Shown here: positions 26,970 through 36,000 of the stretch, in pieces
Layout of the letters: every line of letters starts with the position of its first letter
How positions within the stretch are numbered: position 1 is the stretch's first letter
Origin: Gammaproteobacteria bacterium
GTDB taxonomy: Bacteria; Pseudomonadota; Gammaproteobacteria; DSM-16500
NCBI GenBank assembly: GCA_013816845.1
Contig: JACDDU010000001.1
Span: forward strand, 496,001-560,000
Reading direction: 5' to 3'
Length of the DNA stretch: 64,000 nucleotides
Notes under the pieces: model-generated
Told to the model about the DNA's origin: nothing
Database searches by the model: none
The model's input: the letters and a program-made list of their open reading frames with translations, nothing else
Program-made: the position numbers and the translations under genes

Positions 26970-27694
26970 TGCTACGACAAATTGTTTTAGATACGGAAAC
27001 CACGGGACTGCGTGTTGAAGATGGGCATCGTATCATCGAGGTAGGATGTGTTGAGCTCATTGATCGGAAACTAACCGGTAAGCACTTTCATTATTACTTC
27101 AATCCCGAAAGAGATATTGAAGCAGGAGCGGTAGCGGTTCACGGGATTACAACCGCTTTTTTACGTGACAAGCCCGTCTTTTCAACACTGGCCGATGATT
27201 TTGTTAAATTTATAACCGGTGCTGAACTTATTATTCACAATGCGCCTTTTGATTTATCTTTCATTGATGCTGAATTGCAGTTAGCACAACTTGCCTGTAA
27301 GGTGCTGGACTATTGTCAAGTGATTGATACACTACAACTCGCAAGATCGCTTCACGCGGGACAACGCAATAGTTTAGATGCATTGTGCAAACGTTATCAC
27401 ATTGACAATTCTAAGCGCGAAATGCATGGTGCGCTATTAGATGCAAACTTGCTTGCCCAAGTTTATTTAGCGATGACTGGCGGACAAGGTAGTTTTTTTG
27501 AATCGTTTAACGAAGCAAAAACATTATCGAACCGTAATCATGTTACGGATAACAATTTAGGGCGAAAATTTAATCTTATTGTACAAAATGCGGATGCAGA
27601 AGAATTAGAATTACATCAGCTTTATTTAGAGAACATGAAAAAGTTAAACAAATGTATTTGGTTGGAAAACAATGAAGATGAGGTTTTAAGTTGA
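26969..27694 (+). CDS. dnaQ: DNA polymerase III epsilon subunit (proofreading exonuclease)
   Basis: This subunit removes mismatched bases during replication. It is a DEDDh exonuclease: LDTETTG (D8, E10), HNAPFDLSFID and later HGALLDANLLAQVYL (His and Asp). The C-terminal residues (about 185-241) bind the polymerase alpha subunit in relatives. I chose ATG 26969, whose first base is the last base of the rnhA stop (TGATG), with AAAGG eight bases upstream. Confidence 0.96.
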   Translation: MLRQIVLDTETTGLRVEDGHRIIEVGCVELIDRKLTGKHFHYYFNPERDIEAGAVAVHGITTAFLRDKPVFSTLADDFVKFITGAELIIHNAPFDLSFIDAELQLAQLACKVLDYCQVIDTLQLARSLHAGQRNSLDALCKRYHIDNSKREMHGALLDANLLAQVYLAMTGGQGSFFESFNEAKTLSNRNHVTDNNLGRKFNLIVQNADAEELELHQLYLENMKKLNKCIWLENNEDEVLS

Positions 27695-27813
27695 GAGTAC
27701 GTTACACAAAACATAGTGTGAATTAATCGTAACTTTAAAGGTCAATTAGTACAACTTGCCAACAATCTCATGCCAAGCTTTAGAAGAAGATGCATTACAT
27801 GATCATAGTGATG

Positions 27814-27842
27814 TAGACGTTTTTTTAAAATAACGTTACTAT
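27814..27842 (+). promoter_or_regulatory. Candidate promoter of tRNA-Ser
   Basis: TAGACG (-35, four of six consensus) and TACTAT (-10, 27837-27842) are separated by 17 bases and end 37 bases before the tRNA. The match is modest. Confidence 0.35.
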
Positions 27843-27879
27843 TCTGTGCTTGCGATTTGACCACCCAAGAAGACATTTT

Positions 27880-27969
<90 letters not shown>

Positions 27970-27997
27970 AATTTACGCCGAATTTTAGGGGACTGCA

Positions 27998-28651
27998 TTG
28001 ATAAAAGTTCTGCTAGTAGATGATCATGAACTTGTGCGTATGGGAATTAAACGTCTGTTACAAGACGTTCAGGGAATGAAAGTAGTAGGCGAAACAGGCA
28101 CAGGTGAGGAAGCGGTTCTATTAGCAAAAGAATTAGTACCAGATGTAGTTGTAATGGATGTGCACATGCCGGGCATTGGTGGTCTTGAAGCAACTCGTAA
28201 AATGATTCGACATAACCCCGATATAAAAATTCTTGCTTTAACTATATATGCCGATGAACCTTATCCATCTCGTTTATTGCAGGCAGGTGCTTCAGGGTAC
28301 ATTACCAAGGGTTGTGATCCTGAAGAAATGATTCGTGCTATCAGAACGATTCATTCTGGGCAACGTTACATTAGCCCAGGCATTGCTCAACAAATTGCAA
28401 TTAAACGGTTCACCAAAGGAGAAGAGTCCCCCTTGGATGTATTGTCTGAGCGTGAATTGCAAATTATGCTGATGATTACACAGGGGCAAAAAGTCCAAGA
28501 TATTTCAAAAAAATTATGCTTATCGCCTAAAACCGTAAATAGTTATCGTTACCGCATTTTTGATAAGTTAGGTATCGATAGCGATGTGGAACTGACGCTG
28601 ATGGCAATGCGTCTCGGTATGATTGAGGGAGCAAAAGCTGAGCACGAGTAA
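27998..28651 (+). CDS. uvrY: Response regulator of the UvrY/GacA/LetA family
   Basis: A 217-residue NarL/FixJ-type regulator. The receiver domain has the phosphorylated D54 (VVMDVHMPG), acidic D8 and D9, and a conserved Lys in GYITKG. The LuxR-type helix-turn-helix follows (LSERELQIMLMITQGQ, LSPKTVNSYRYRIF). In gammaproteobacteria this regulator, paired with BarA/GacS/LetS, switches on small RNAs that antagonise CsrA and controls transmission traits in Legionella. The order uvrY-uvrC-pgsA identifies it. It starts at TTG, with AGGGGA upstream. No partner kinase is next to it. Confidence 0.92.
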   Translation: MIKVLLVDDHELVRMGIKRLLQDVQGMKVVGETGTGEEAVLLAKELVPDVVVMDVHMPGIGGLEATRKMIRHNPDIKILALTIYADEPYPSRLLQAGASGYITKGCDPEEMIRAIRTIHSGQRYISPGIAQQIAIKRFTKGEESPLDVLSERELQIMLMITQGQKVQDISKKLCLSPKTVNSYRYRIFDKLGIDSDVELTLMAMRLGMIEGAKAEHE

Positions 28652-28719
28652 GTTTAAGCTTTGATTTTCAGGCGTTTTATCAAGACAAGGTAAAAACCGA
28701 TATAATAAAATAAATTCCT

Positions 28720-30558
28720 GTGAACCGACCTACCATGCTTAATATTAAGATTTTTCTATCAAATCTTTCTCACCATCCTGGTGTTTACCAAATGCTTGGT
28801 GAAAGCGGGGAGGTTTTATATGTCGGAAAGGCAAAAAATCTAAAAAAAAGAATATCCAGTTATTTTACTAAAAATAGTACTGATTTGAAAACAGCTTCTT
28901 TAATTAAACAAATTAAAGATATCGATATCACGGTTACTTACAGTGAAAATGAAGCGGTTTTACTAGAATGCAATTTAATAAAAAAACATCGACCTCGCTA
29001 TAATGTTTTATTACGTGATGACAAAAGTTACCCTTACATTTTGATTAGTATTGATCACCCGTTCCCTCGTATTGATTTATATCGGGGGGCTCGTCGTAAA
29101 GGGGGGTTATATTTTGGGCCTTATCCGAGTGCTGGTTCTGTGCGCGAAACAATCAGTTTACTACAAAAAATATTTGGAATTAGAACCTGTCGCGATAATC
29201 ATTTTGATGCGCGAAGTCGGCCCTGTTTACTCTATCAAATTGGCAGGTGCACAGGAGCTTGCGCGGGACTCATAACCAAAGAAGAGTATGACAAAAATTT
29301 GCAGCTTGCGATTCTCTTTTTAGAAGGTAAATCAGATATTGTTATTGAACAGCTTCAAGTGCAAATGGAAGGTGCTGCAAAAGGTTTAGATTTCGAAACG
29401 GCGGCTCATATTCGAGATCGAATTAAACGATTGCGTTCTATTCAAGAGCGTCAGTATATCAATGTTACCGATGGAAATGCTGACGTTATAGGCATGGCGG
29501 TCCAAGCCGGAATTATTTGTGTTCAGCTTTTATCAATTCGTGGGGGACAAATTTTAGGAAGTCGATCTTATTTTCCCACGGTGCCTAGTCATGCAACGCA
29601 TGCTGAAATTATCACGGCTTTTATAACGCAACATTATTTAAGCCATCCTTCGCATATCGATGCTATCCCAAAAGAAATTATTGTCGAAGAAGCTATTCTT
29701 GATAAAAAAATGCTAGAAAATGTTTTGAGTGATTTTGCTAAACAAAAAGTCGTGGTTTTAAATCCTGCGCGCGGAGAAAAGCATAAGTGGATTCAAATGG
29801 CTGCTAAAACTGCAGAACAAACTTTATCGGCTCATGTTGTAAGTAAAACAAATATGGAAGATCGACTTCGTGCTCTACAGGCAGCGTTACATTTAGCGAA
29901 GCTACCAGAACGCATTGAGTGTTTTGATATCAGTCATAGTTCGGGCGAGGCGACTGTGGCATCGTGTGTGGTCTTTAACCAAGAAGGTCCTTTAAAGCGA
30001 GATTATCGGCGTTTTAATATAAAAAACATTATTCCCGGTGATGATGTTGCAGCGATGCGTCAAGTTCTCGAAAGACGTTTTAAGCGCTTGCAAAAAGATG
30101 CTGTAGCGATGCCTGAAGTGGTATTGATCGATGGCGGGGTCGCCCAACGCCGTGTGGCGCAAGAGATATTGCAAAGTTTAAACATCACCGGTTTAAAAGT
30201 TATAGGTGTCTCAAAAGGACCGGACCGTAAACCAGGATTTGAAACATTAATTACTGATGAAGGGCCTAGACACTTGCCCGCAGATTCCATAGCGCTCCAT
30301 TTAATTCAGCAGATTCGAGATGAAGCGCATCGATTTGCTATCACTGGCCACCGTAATAAACGAGATAAGACCCGACGGCAATCAACACTTGAACTTATAC
30401 CAGGAATCGGAGCGAAACGACGTCGTGAATTGTTACGTTATTTTGGTGGTATTCAGGGCCTAGCTCATGCTAGTCTTGATGAGTTGACAAAGGTACCCGG
30501 TATTAACCGCTCGTTAGCAGAACGAATATTTGCAACTTTACATGATACGATCCCATGA
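28720..30558 (+). CDS. uvrC: UvrABC excinuclease subunit C
   Basis: UvrC makes both cuts in nucleotide excision repair. The 612-residue protein (E. coli: 610) has the GIY-YIG domain (HHPGVYQML, YVGKAKNLKKRISSYF), a UvrB-binding UVR motif (GAAKGLDFETAAHIRDRI), the RNase H-like endonuclease region (ECFDISHSSGEATVASCVVF) and a C-terminal helix-hairpin-helix pair (LIPGIGAKRRRELL, LTKVPGINRSLAERI). Start may be GTG 28720 or ATG 28735; both precede the domain. It follows uvrY by 68 bases. Confidence 0.97.
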   Translation: MNRPTMLNIKIFLSNLSHHPGVYQMLGESGEVLYVGKAKNLKKRISSYFTKNSTDLKTASLIKQIKDIDITVTYSENEAVLLECNLIKKHRPRYNVLLRDDKSYPYILISIDHPFPRIDLYRGARRKGGLYFGPYPSAGSVRETISLLQKIFGIRTCRDNHFDARSRPCLLYQIGRCTGACAGLITKEEYDKNLQLAILFLEGKSDIVIEQLQVQMEGAAKGLDFETAAHIRDRIKRLRSIQERQYINVTDGNADVIGMAVQAGIICVQLLSIRGGQILGSRSYFPTVPSHATHAEIITAFITQHYLSHPSHIDAIPKEIIVEEAILDKKMLENVLSDFAKQKVVVLNPARGEKHKWIQMAAKTAEQTLSAHVVSKTNMEDRLRALQAALHLAKLPERIECFDISHSSGEATVASCVVFNQEGPLKRDYRRFNIKNIIPGDDVAAMRQVLERRFKRLQKDAVAMPEVVLIDGGVAQRRVAQEILQSLNITGLKVIGVSKGPDRKPGFETLITDEGPRHLPADSIALHLIQQIRDEAHRFAITGHRNKRDKTRRQSTLELIPGIGAKRRRELLRYFGGIQGLAHASLDELTKVPGINRSLAERIFATLHDTIP

Positions 30559-30562
30559 TCAA

Positions 30563-31174
30563 ATGTTTAATTGGCCAAACATACTTACATTAATTCGTAT
30601 TTCCGTTATCCCTTTGCTCGTTGTTTTCTTCTATCTACCCGTCTGGTGGGCCCATTTGTCAGCAGCTATTGTCTTTGCCATCGCCTCGATTACAGATTGG
30701 TTGGATGGCTATTTAGCTCGTTATTTAAAACAGTCGACTAAACTGGGTGCTTTTTTGGATCCCGTTGCAGATAAGTTAATGGTTTGTATCTCCTTAGTGC
30801 TCATTATTGCAGAACCTACGTTCCAGTTCGTCAATCTCAACGCTGCCGTTATTTCGATTCCTAGTGCTTTGATCACCATACCCGCAGCTGTGATTGTGGC
30901 TCGTGAGATAATCGTATCTGCATTGCGAGAATGGATGGCTGAAATTGGTAAGCGTGCCAAAGTTGCTGTGTCACCTTTGGGTAAAATTAAAACTGCCGTT
31001 CAAATGCTTGCTTTAGTCGTAATGCTCTACTGTGATAATACGTCCAGCGCAACCTTAATCTTTATTGGCTACGTCTTATTGTATGCAGCAGCTGTACTAA
31101 CCATTTGGTCTATGCTGATGTACCTTAAAGCCGCTTGGATCCAAGTTAAGTCCGATCGGTCCTTTTTGTATTAA
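30563..31174 (+). CDS. pgsA: Phosphatidylglycerophosphate synthase
   Basis: PgsA condenses CDP-diacylglycerol with glycerol-3-phosphate, the committed step toward phosphatidylglycerol and cardiolipin in the inner membrane. The protein from ATG 30563 is 203 residues and begins MFNWPNILTLIR, like known PgsA proteins. An earlier in-frame start inside uvrC is unlikely. The CDP-alcohol phosphotransferase motif is complete: DWLDGYLARYLKQSTKLGAF then LDPVADK. Several membrane spans follow. It lies four bases after uvrC and is probably coupled to it. Confidence 0.94.
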   Translation: MFNWPNILTLIRISVIPLLVVFFYLPVWWAHLSAAIVFAIASITDWLDGYLARYLKQSTKLGAFLDPVADKLMVCISLVLIIAEPTFQFVNLNAAVISIPSALITIPAAVIVAREIIVSALREWMAEIGKRAKVAVSPLGKIKTAVQMLALVVMLYCDNTSSATLIFIGYVLLYAAAVLTIWSMLMYLKAAWIQVKSDRSFLY

Positions 31175-31360
31175 CCGTTCATAAACTTTTCCTATTTTTT
31201 CCGCCTATAGAACGAAAATTGCCCAGGCCATTTCTTAACCTTGAAACACATGCAATTAAAGCGCAGCCAAATCCTAAGCTTTTAAAGTTTGTTAAAAGTT
31301 GTACTTAACGCATTTGCGGAATAAATATCTACAAGTTATTAAATTATATTTATAAATTGC

Positions 31361-31388
31361 TTGACTTCACGGGCTTGCGGGATAGAAT
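31361..31388 (+). promoter_or_regulatory. Sigma-70 promoter of the tRNA-Gly-Cys-Leu cluster
   Basis: TTGACT (31361-31366) and TAGAAT (31383-31388) are separated by 16 bases, both one mismatch from consensus. Transcription would start about 40 bases before tRNA-Gly. Confidence 0.7.
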
Positions 31389-31436
31389 TACACCGCAATG
31401 AAAGTGTGGTTGGAAGTACAAATAATTTAGGATTTT

Positions 31437-31512
<76 letters not shown>

Positions 31513-31525
31513 AAAATTGTTTAAG

Positions 31526-31550
31526 CCTCAGTAATCTGAGGTTTTTTATT
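31526..31550 (+). terminator. Terminator-like hairpin between tRNA-Gly and tRNA-Cys
   Basis: CCTCAG, loop TAAT, CTGAGG, then TTTTTT is a textbook intrinsic terminator. It lies 13 bases after tRNA-Gly and ends one base before tRNA-Cys. It should reduce transcription into the last two tRNAs, unless they are mostly read from elsewhere. Confidence 0.75.
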
Positions 31551-31551
31551 T

Positions 31552-31622
31552 GGCTGGGTGGCAGAGTGGTTATGCAGCGGCCTGCAAAGCCGTGGACGCC
31601 GGTTCGATTCCGACCCCAGCCT
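31552..31622 (+). tRNA. tRNA-Cys (anticodon GCA)
   Basis: A 71-base gene with acceptor GGCTGGG/CCCAGCC and discriminator T. The loop CTGCAAA gives anticodon GCA. The CCA end is not encoded (TGCTTA follows), so a tRNA nucleotidyltransferase must add it, unlike tRNA-Gly and tRNA-Ser in this window. Confidence 0.94.
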
Positions 31623-31709
31623 GCTTAGATACTTTAAAGATGGATAAAAGCTTTTAAAGATCAAGTTTAGTTTTAGCAAAATCACGTGTTGAGAAGTGTA
31701 ACTGAAAAT

Positions 31710-31794
31710 GCCCGGGTGGCGGAACTGGTAGACGCAAGGGACTTAAAATCCCTCGGGATCTAATCTCGTGCCGGTTCGATTCCGGCCCCGGGCA
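31710..31794 (+). tRNA. tRNA-Leu (anticodon TAA)
   Basis: An 85-base gene with acceptor GCCCGGG/CCCGGGC and discriminator A. The anticodon loop CTTAAAA gives TAA, reading UUA and UUG, common leucine codons in this AT-rich genome. The long variable arm (CGGGATCTAATCTCGT region) is typical of tRNA-Leu. CCA is not encoded. Confidence 0.95.
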
Positions 31795-31859
31795 TTTCTG
31801 ATAATCTGTTCGTTACTCGACAAAATGACATTGACTGCCTTTGAGAGTAAACTATTGCC

Positions 31860-32195
31860 ATGACTTTTGTGGTAACAGAGAAATGCATACGCTGCAAATA
31901 TACGGATTGTGTAGAAGTATGCCCTGTAGATTGCTTCTACGAAGGTCCAAATTTTCTTGTCATTAATCCCACGGAATGTATTGATTGTGCTCTATGCGAG
32001 CCAGAATGCCCCGTCAATGCGATTTATTCTGAAGATGACCTTCCTGAGCCCTATCAATTCTATTTAGAAATAAATACTGAGTTAGCTGAGAAATGGCCTA
32101 ATATTACTCGCATTAAAGAAGCGCCGCCGGATGCAGACGAGTGGAAAGATGTTGACGAAAAAATTCAATATTTAGAAAAAGAATGGCCAAAATAA
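31860..32195 (+). CDS. fdxA: 7Fe-type ferredoxin
   Basis: A 111-residue electron carrier very close to Azotobacter ferredoxin I. Cysteines C9, C17 and C21 plus C25 in [17 protein letters not shown], and the [12 protein letters not shown] cluster, would hold one [3Fe-4S] and one [4Fe-4S] centre. The C-terminal half ([13 protein letters not shown]) is also typical. The electron partner cannot be told from context. Confidence 0.95.
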   Translation: MTFVVTEKCIRCKYTDCVEVCPVDCFYEGPNFLVINPTECIDCALCEPECPVNAIYSEDDLPEPYQFYLEINTELAEKWPNITRIKEAPPDADEWKDVDEKIQYLEKEWPK

Positions 32196-32241
32196 AGTAT
32201 CCCAAGTACCCTCATTGACCCAACATCGATTGAGACTATCA

Positions 32242-32979
32242 GTGAATATTCTTGCCTTTGATACAGCATATTCGGGTTGTACAGTTGCACTCCAATTTAA
32301 TCAGCGCATCGCCTCACGCTTTGAAGATACAACATCTCAGCAGACCCATTACATTTTACCTTTGATTGAAGAATTATTGGCAGAAGTTGGCGCAAGTATT
32401 GCCGACCTTGATTTCATCGCCTATGGTCGCGGACCGGGCCGGTTCACCGGGGTGCGTATTGCTAATGCGCTCGCGCAGGGTCTAGCCTATGCACATCATA
32501 AACCGCTCATTCCTATATCATCCCTTGCCGTTCTCGCGCAATCAGCCGCCATAAAGCACGGCTGGCCCTGTATCGTCACAGCGGTAGACGCTCGAATGGG
32601 GCAAATTTATCTAGCTTGTTTCGAAGTTAATCATACAGGGATGGTAGAATTACGTGGACAAGAAGAAGTGTATAATCTAAAAGAGAATCAAAAATTGCAT
32701 GATCAATTAGGCTCTACAATGCTTGCAAACCGACAAGTGGTAAAAAATTTTACAGATCTTTCGATTACTTCAGCAGTTGGGACAACATCGTTCTGGGGTG
32801 TTGGCGATGGATGGTTAATTAAAGATCCCAATTTGGTAAGCTTAATGACAAGTCCACCTATAGAAATAGCGGCGAATATGACTACGTCTCCGGAAGGCTT
32901 GTTATTGCTAGCGGAGCGCCAATGGCGACAGGAAGGAGGGGTTGCAGCGCATCAGGCATTCCCTAACTATCTTCGTTGA
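32242..32979 (+). CDS. tsaB: tRNA threonylcarbamoyladenosine biosynthesis protein TsaB
   Basis: TsaB is the inactive scaffold partner of TsaD needed to make t6A37 on ANN-reading tRNAs. Family motifs are NILAFDTAYSG at the N terminus and GRGPGRFTGVRIANALAQGL. I chose GTG 32242 (245 residues) because TsaB proteins begin two or so residues before ILAxDT and GAG lies seven bases upstream. A TTG at 32215 would add nine residues without a ribosome binding site. Confidence 0.92.
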   Translation: MNILAFDTAYSGCTVALQFNQRIASRFEDTTSQQTHYILPLIEELLAEVGASIADLDFIAYGRGPGRFTGVRIANALAQGLAYAHHKPLIPISSLAVLAQSAAIKHGWPCIVTAVDARMGQIYLACFEVNHTGMVELRGQEEVYNLKENQKLHDQLGSTMLANRQVVKNFTDLSITSAVGTTSFWGVGDGWLIKDPNLVSLMTSPPIEIAANMTTSPEGLLLLAERQWRQEGGVAAHQAFPNYLR

Positions 32980-33049
32980 AGCATTGAACTTAATCGCGCT
33001 AAACTTTTTAGGTTATAGATAAACATAACAAAGCCAAAGAGGCAGTAAT

Positions 33050-36000
33050 ATGTCGGGTGTAAGTCATGGTGAAACGCAAAATATTATTAATCAATTAAAT
33101 GCTTATATTAAAAACCATGCGCCCAGCAAAATAGCTGATTTGCTCATTGTTTTTGCTACTCATTACTTCTCTTCCAGTGCACCCGAAGATTTGCGCGAGC
33201 ATTCTATAGCACATTTATACGGAATCTTGCTCTCCCATTGGCAGTTGATTTATCAACGCGAACCAGGAGAAACGAAAGTCAGGATATTCAATCCAGATAA
33301 AGTTAAGGATGGATTTTTTTCGCGTCATACCGTCATTCAAATTTCGCACGATGACATTCCTTTTCTGGTTGACTCAAGTCGTATGGCAATTAACAGCCAC
33401 GGCTATCAAATCCATTTCATCATGCATTTTGGTGGCTTGAAAGTTAAGCGAGACGATAATTTTTGTATTCGCGAAATGATGCCGCAGGGCTACAAAGGGC
33501 AAGATGTTACCACCGAAGCGCCTATCTATATAGAAATTGATAGGCTGTCTGATGAAGTTGAAATGGAAAATTTAAAGAATGATATTCTGCGGGTTTTAGG
33601 TGACGTTCGGGTCGCAGTTGCAGATTGGCGCAAAATGGTTGCAAGAGTAGAAGACTGCTTACATGAATTAGAAAAAAATCCTCCCCGCCTTGAAGCAGAA
33701 GAGTTAGTTGAGTCCCGTGATTTTTTGCGTTGGCTCATTTCAAATAATTTTACCTTCTTGGGAGCGCGCGATTATAAACTGATTGGAAATGGTACGAACC
33801 GAGCCCTACAAATTATTCCTGGATCGGGGCTAGGTGTTTTGCGTGATGAAACCCTCACTCCCACATCTAAAAGCTATGCCGAATTACCGCCGCAAGCTCG
33901 TAAAATGGCGTTATCAAAAAATATTTTAATCATTGCAAAAACTAATACAACCTCAAGTGTTCATCGTCAAGCTTATACTGACTATATTGGTGTAAAACGT
34001 TTTAATGAAAAGGGTGAGTTAATTGGAGAAAGACGTTTCATCGGTCTTTATACTTCAACTGCCTACAATTCAAGTCCACGCCATATTCCATTCTTGAGAC
34101 ATAAGGTCGATAAAATTTTAGAAGACTTGAGTTTCCCCACGGATAGTCATGATGGTAAGGAAGCTGTCCATATTTTAGAAACTTTACCTCGTGATGATTT
34201 ATTTCAAGCGTCGATTGAAGATTTAGTTGATTTAACTCGCGGTATTATTCAACTTAAAGAACGAAAACGCATTCGTTTACTCGTGCGCAGGGACGCCTTT
34301 TACCGATATTTTTCTTGCCTCGTATTTGTTCCCCGGGAAATATTTACAACAGAACTTGCTTTTGCGATGCAAACTATTTTAATAGAATCATTTAACGGAC
34401 TGGAAAGTACTTTCACTACTTATTTCTCTGATTCAGTTTTAGCACGTATTCATTTTCAAGTTCGCGTAAACCCCAAATCTCCCATTGAATATAATGTCGG
34501 CCAGATTGAAAAAAAATTAATTCAAGTTGCACGCTCCTGGTCTGAGGATTTGAAAGATCACTTAGTGGAAAAATTTGGTGAGGCTATAGGACTAAAAACT
34601 TTTAATAAATATTATAAAGCTTTCCCGACGAGCTTTACCGAATACTATACGACGCCGGATGCATTAGATGATATTGATCGCATGGATACCTTGTCAAAAG
34701 AATATCCCTTGACAATGCTGTTTTCTCAATCTGATGACCTTAAAAAATTAAGTTTAAAATTATTTCATGCTGAACAGACGATTGTTTTATCTGACGTACT
34801 TCCTATTTTAGAAAACATGGGTTTGCGTATTATTGGTGAACGACCTCATGAAATTAAATTGAAAAGTGGCGAAAGAATTTGGATAAACGATTTTGATATG
34901 ACTTATGGCAGCAACAAAGCATTAGATATCAATAACATTAAAGACAATTTTCAAGAAGCATTTGCTAAAATTTGGTTCGGACAAGCTGAGAACGACGGCT
35001 TTAACCGACTTGTGTTGGAATCTAACTTAACATGGCAAGAAACTGCAATGTTACGTGCTTATACGAAGTATCTTCGTCAAACAGGCTTTACCTTTAGTCA
35101 GAATTATATTGAACAAGCCTTAATTAACAATGCTGAAATTACACGCTTATTAGTACAACTCTTTACGCTTCGTTTTGATCCTGCAACGATTAATCACCGG
35201 CAGATAGGTCAAAAAGAAATAATCACGAATATTGAACAATTACTGGATGCAGTTTTAAGTTTAGATGAAGATCGCATTTTACGTCGGATTCTTGAAGTAA
35301 TCCAAGCAACATTGCGTACTAATTATTATCAGCGCAATCACAGGAAGGAAGCCAAGGACTATATATCTTTTAAATTTAATCCTAATGCTATTTCGGATCT
35401 ACCCTTACCCAGGCCGAAATACGAAATTTTTGTTTACTCACCTCTCGTTGAAGGTGTGCATTTACGGGCTGGCAAAGTTGCACGCGGTGGCTTGCGTTGG
35501 TCTGATCGGAAGGAAGATTTTCGCACTGAAGTATTAGGGTTAATGAAAGCGCAGCAAGTCAAAAATACCGTGATTGTTCCTGAAGGGGCTAAAGGTGGCT
35601 TCGTAGTCAAGCAAGCGTTAACCCCTGAAATTACCCGAGATGATTATATGAAAGTTGCCATCGGGTGCTATTCAACTTTTATCAGAGGTTTGCTCGATGT
35701 CACAGATAATATTAAAGAAGGGCAAATTATTCCGCCTGAAAATGTGATCCGATATGACGAAGATGACCCTTACCTTGTTGTTGCAGCAGATAAAGGGACG
35801 GCTACTTTTTCTGATATCGCCAATTCTATTGCGCAAGAGTATGGTTTTTGGCTCGATGATGCTTTTGCATCGGGTGGATCGGCAGGTTACGATCATAAAA
35901 AAATGGGTATTACCTCAAGAGGTGTTTGGGTTTCAGTACAACGTCATTTCCGCGAATTAGGAATTGACCCGGAAAAAGATAATTTCACTGTTGTGGGTAT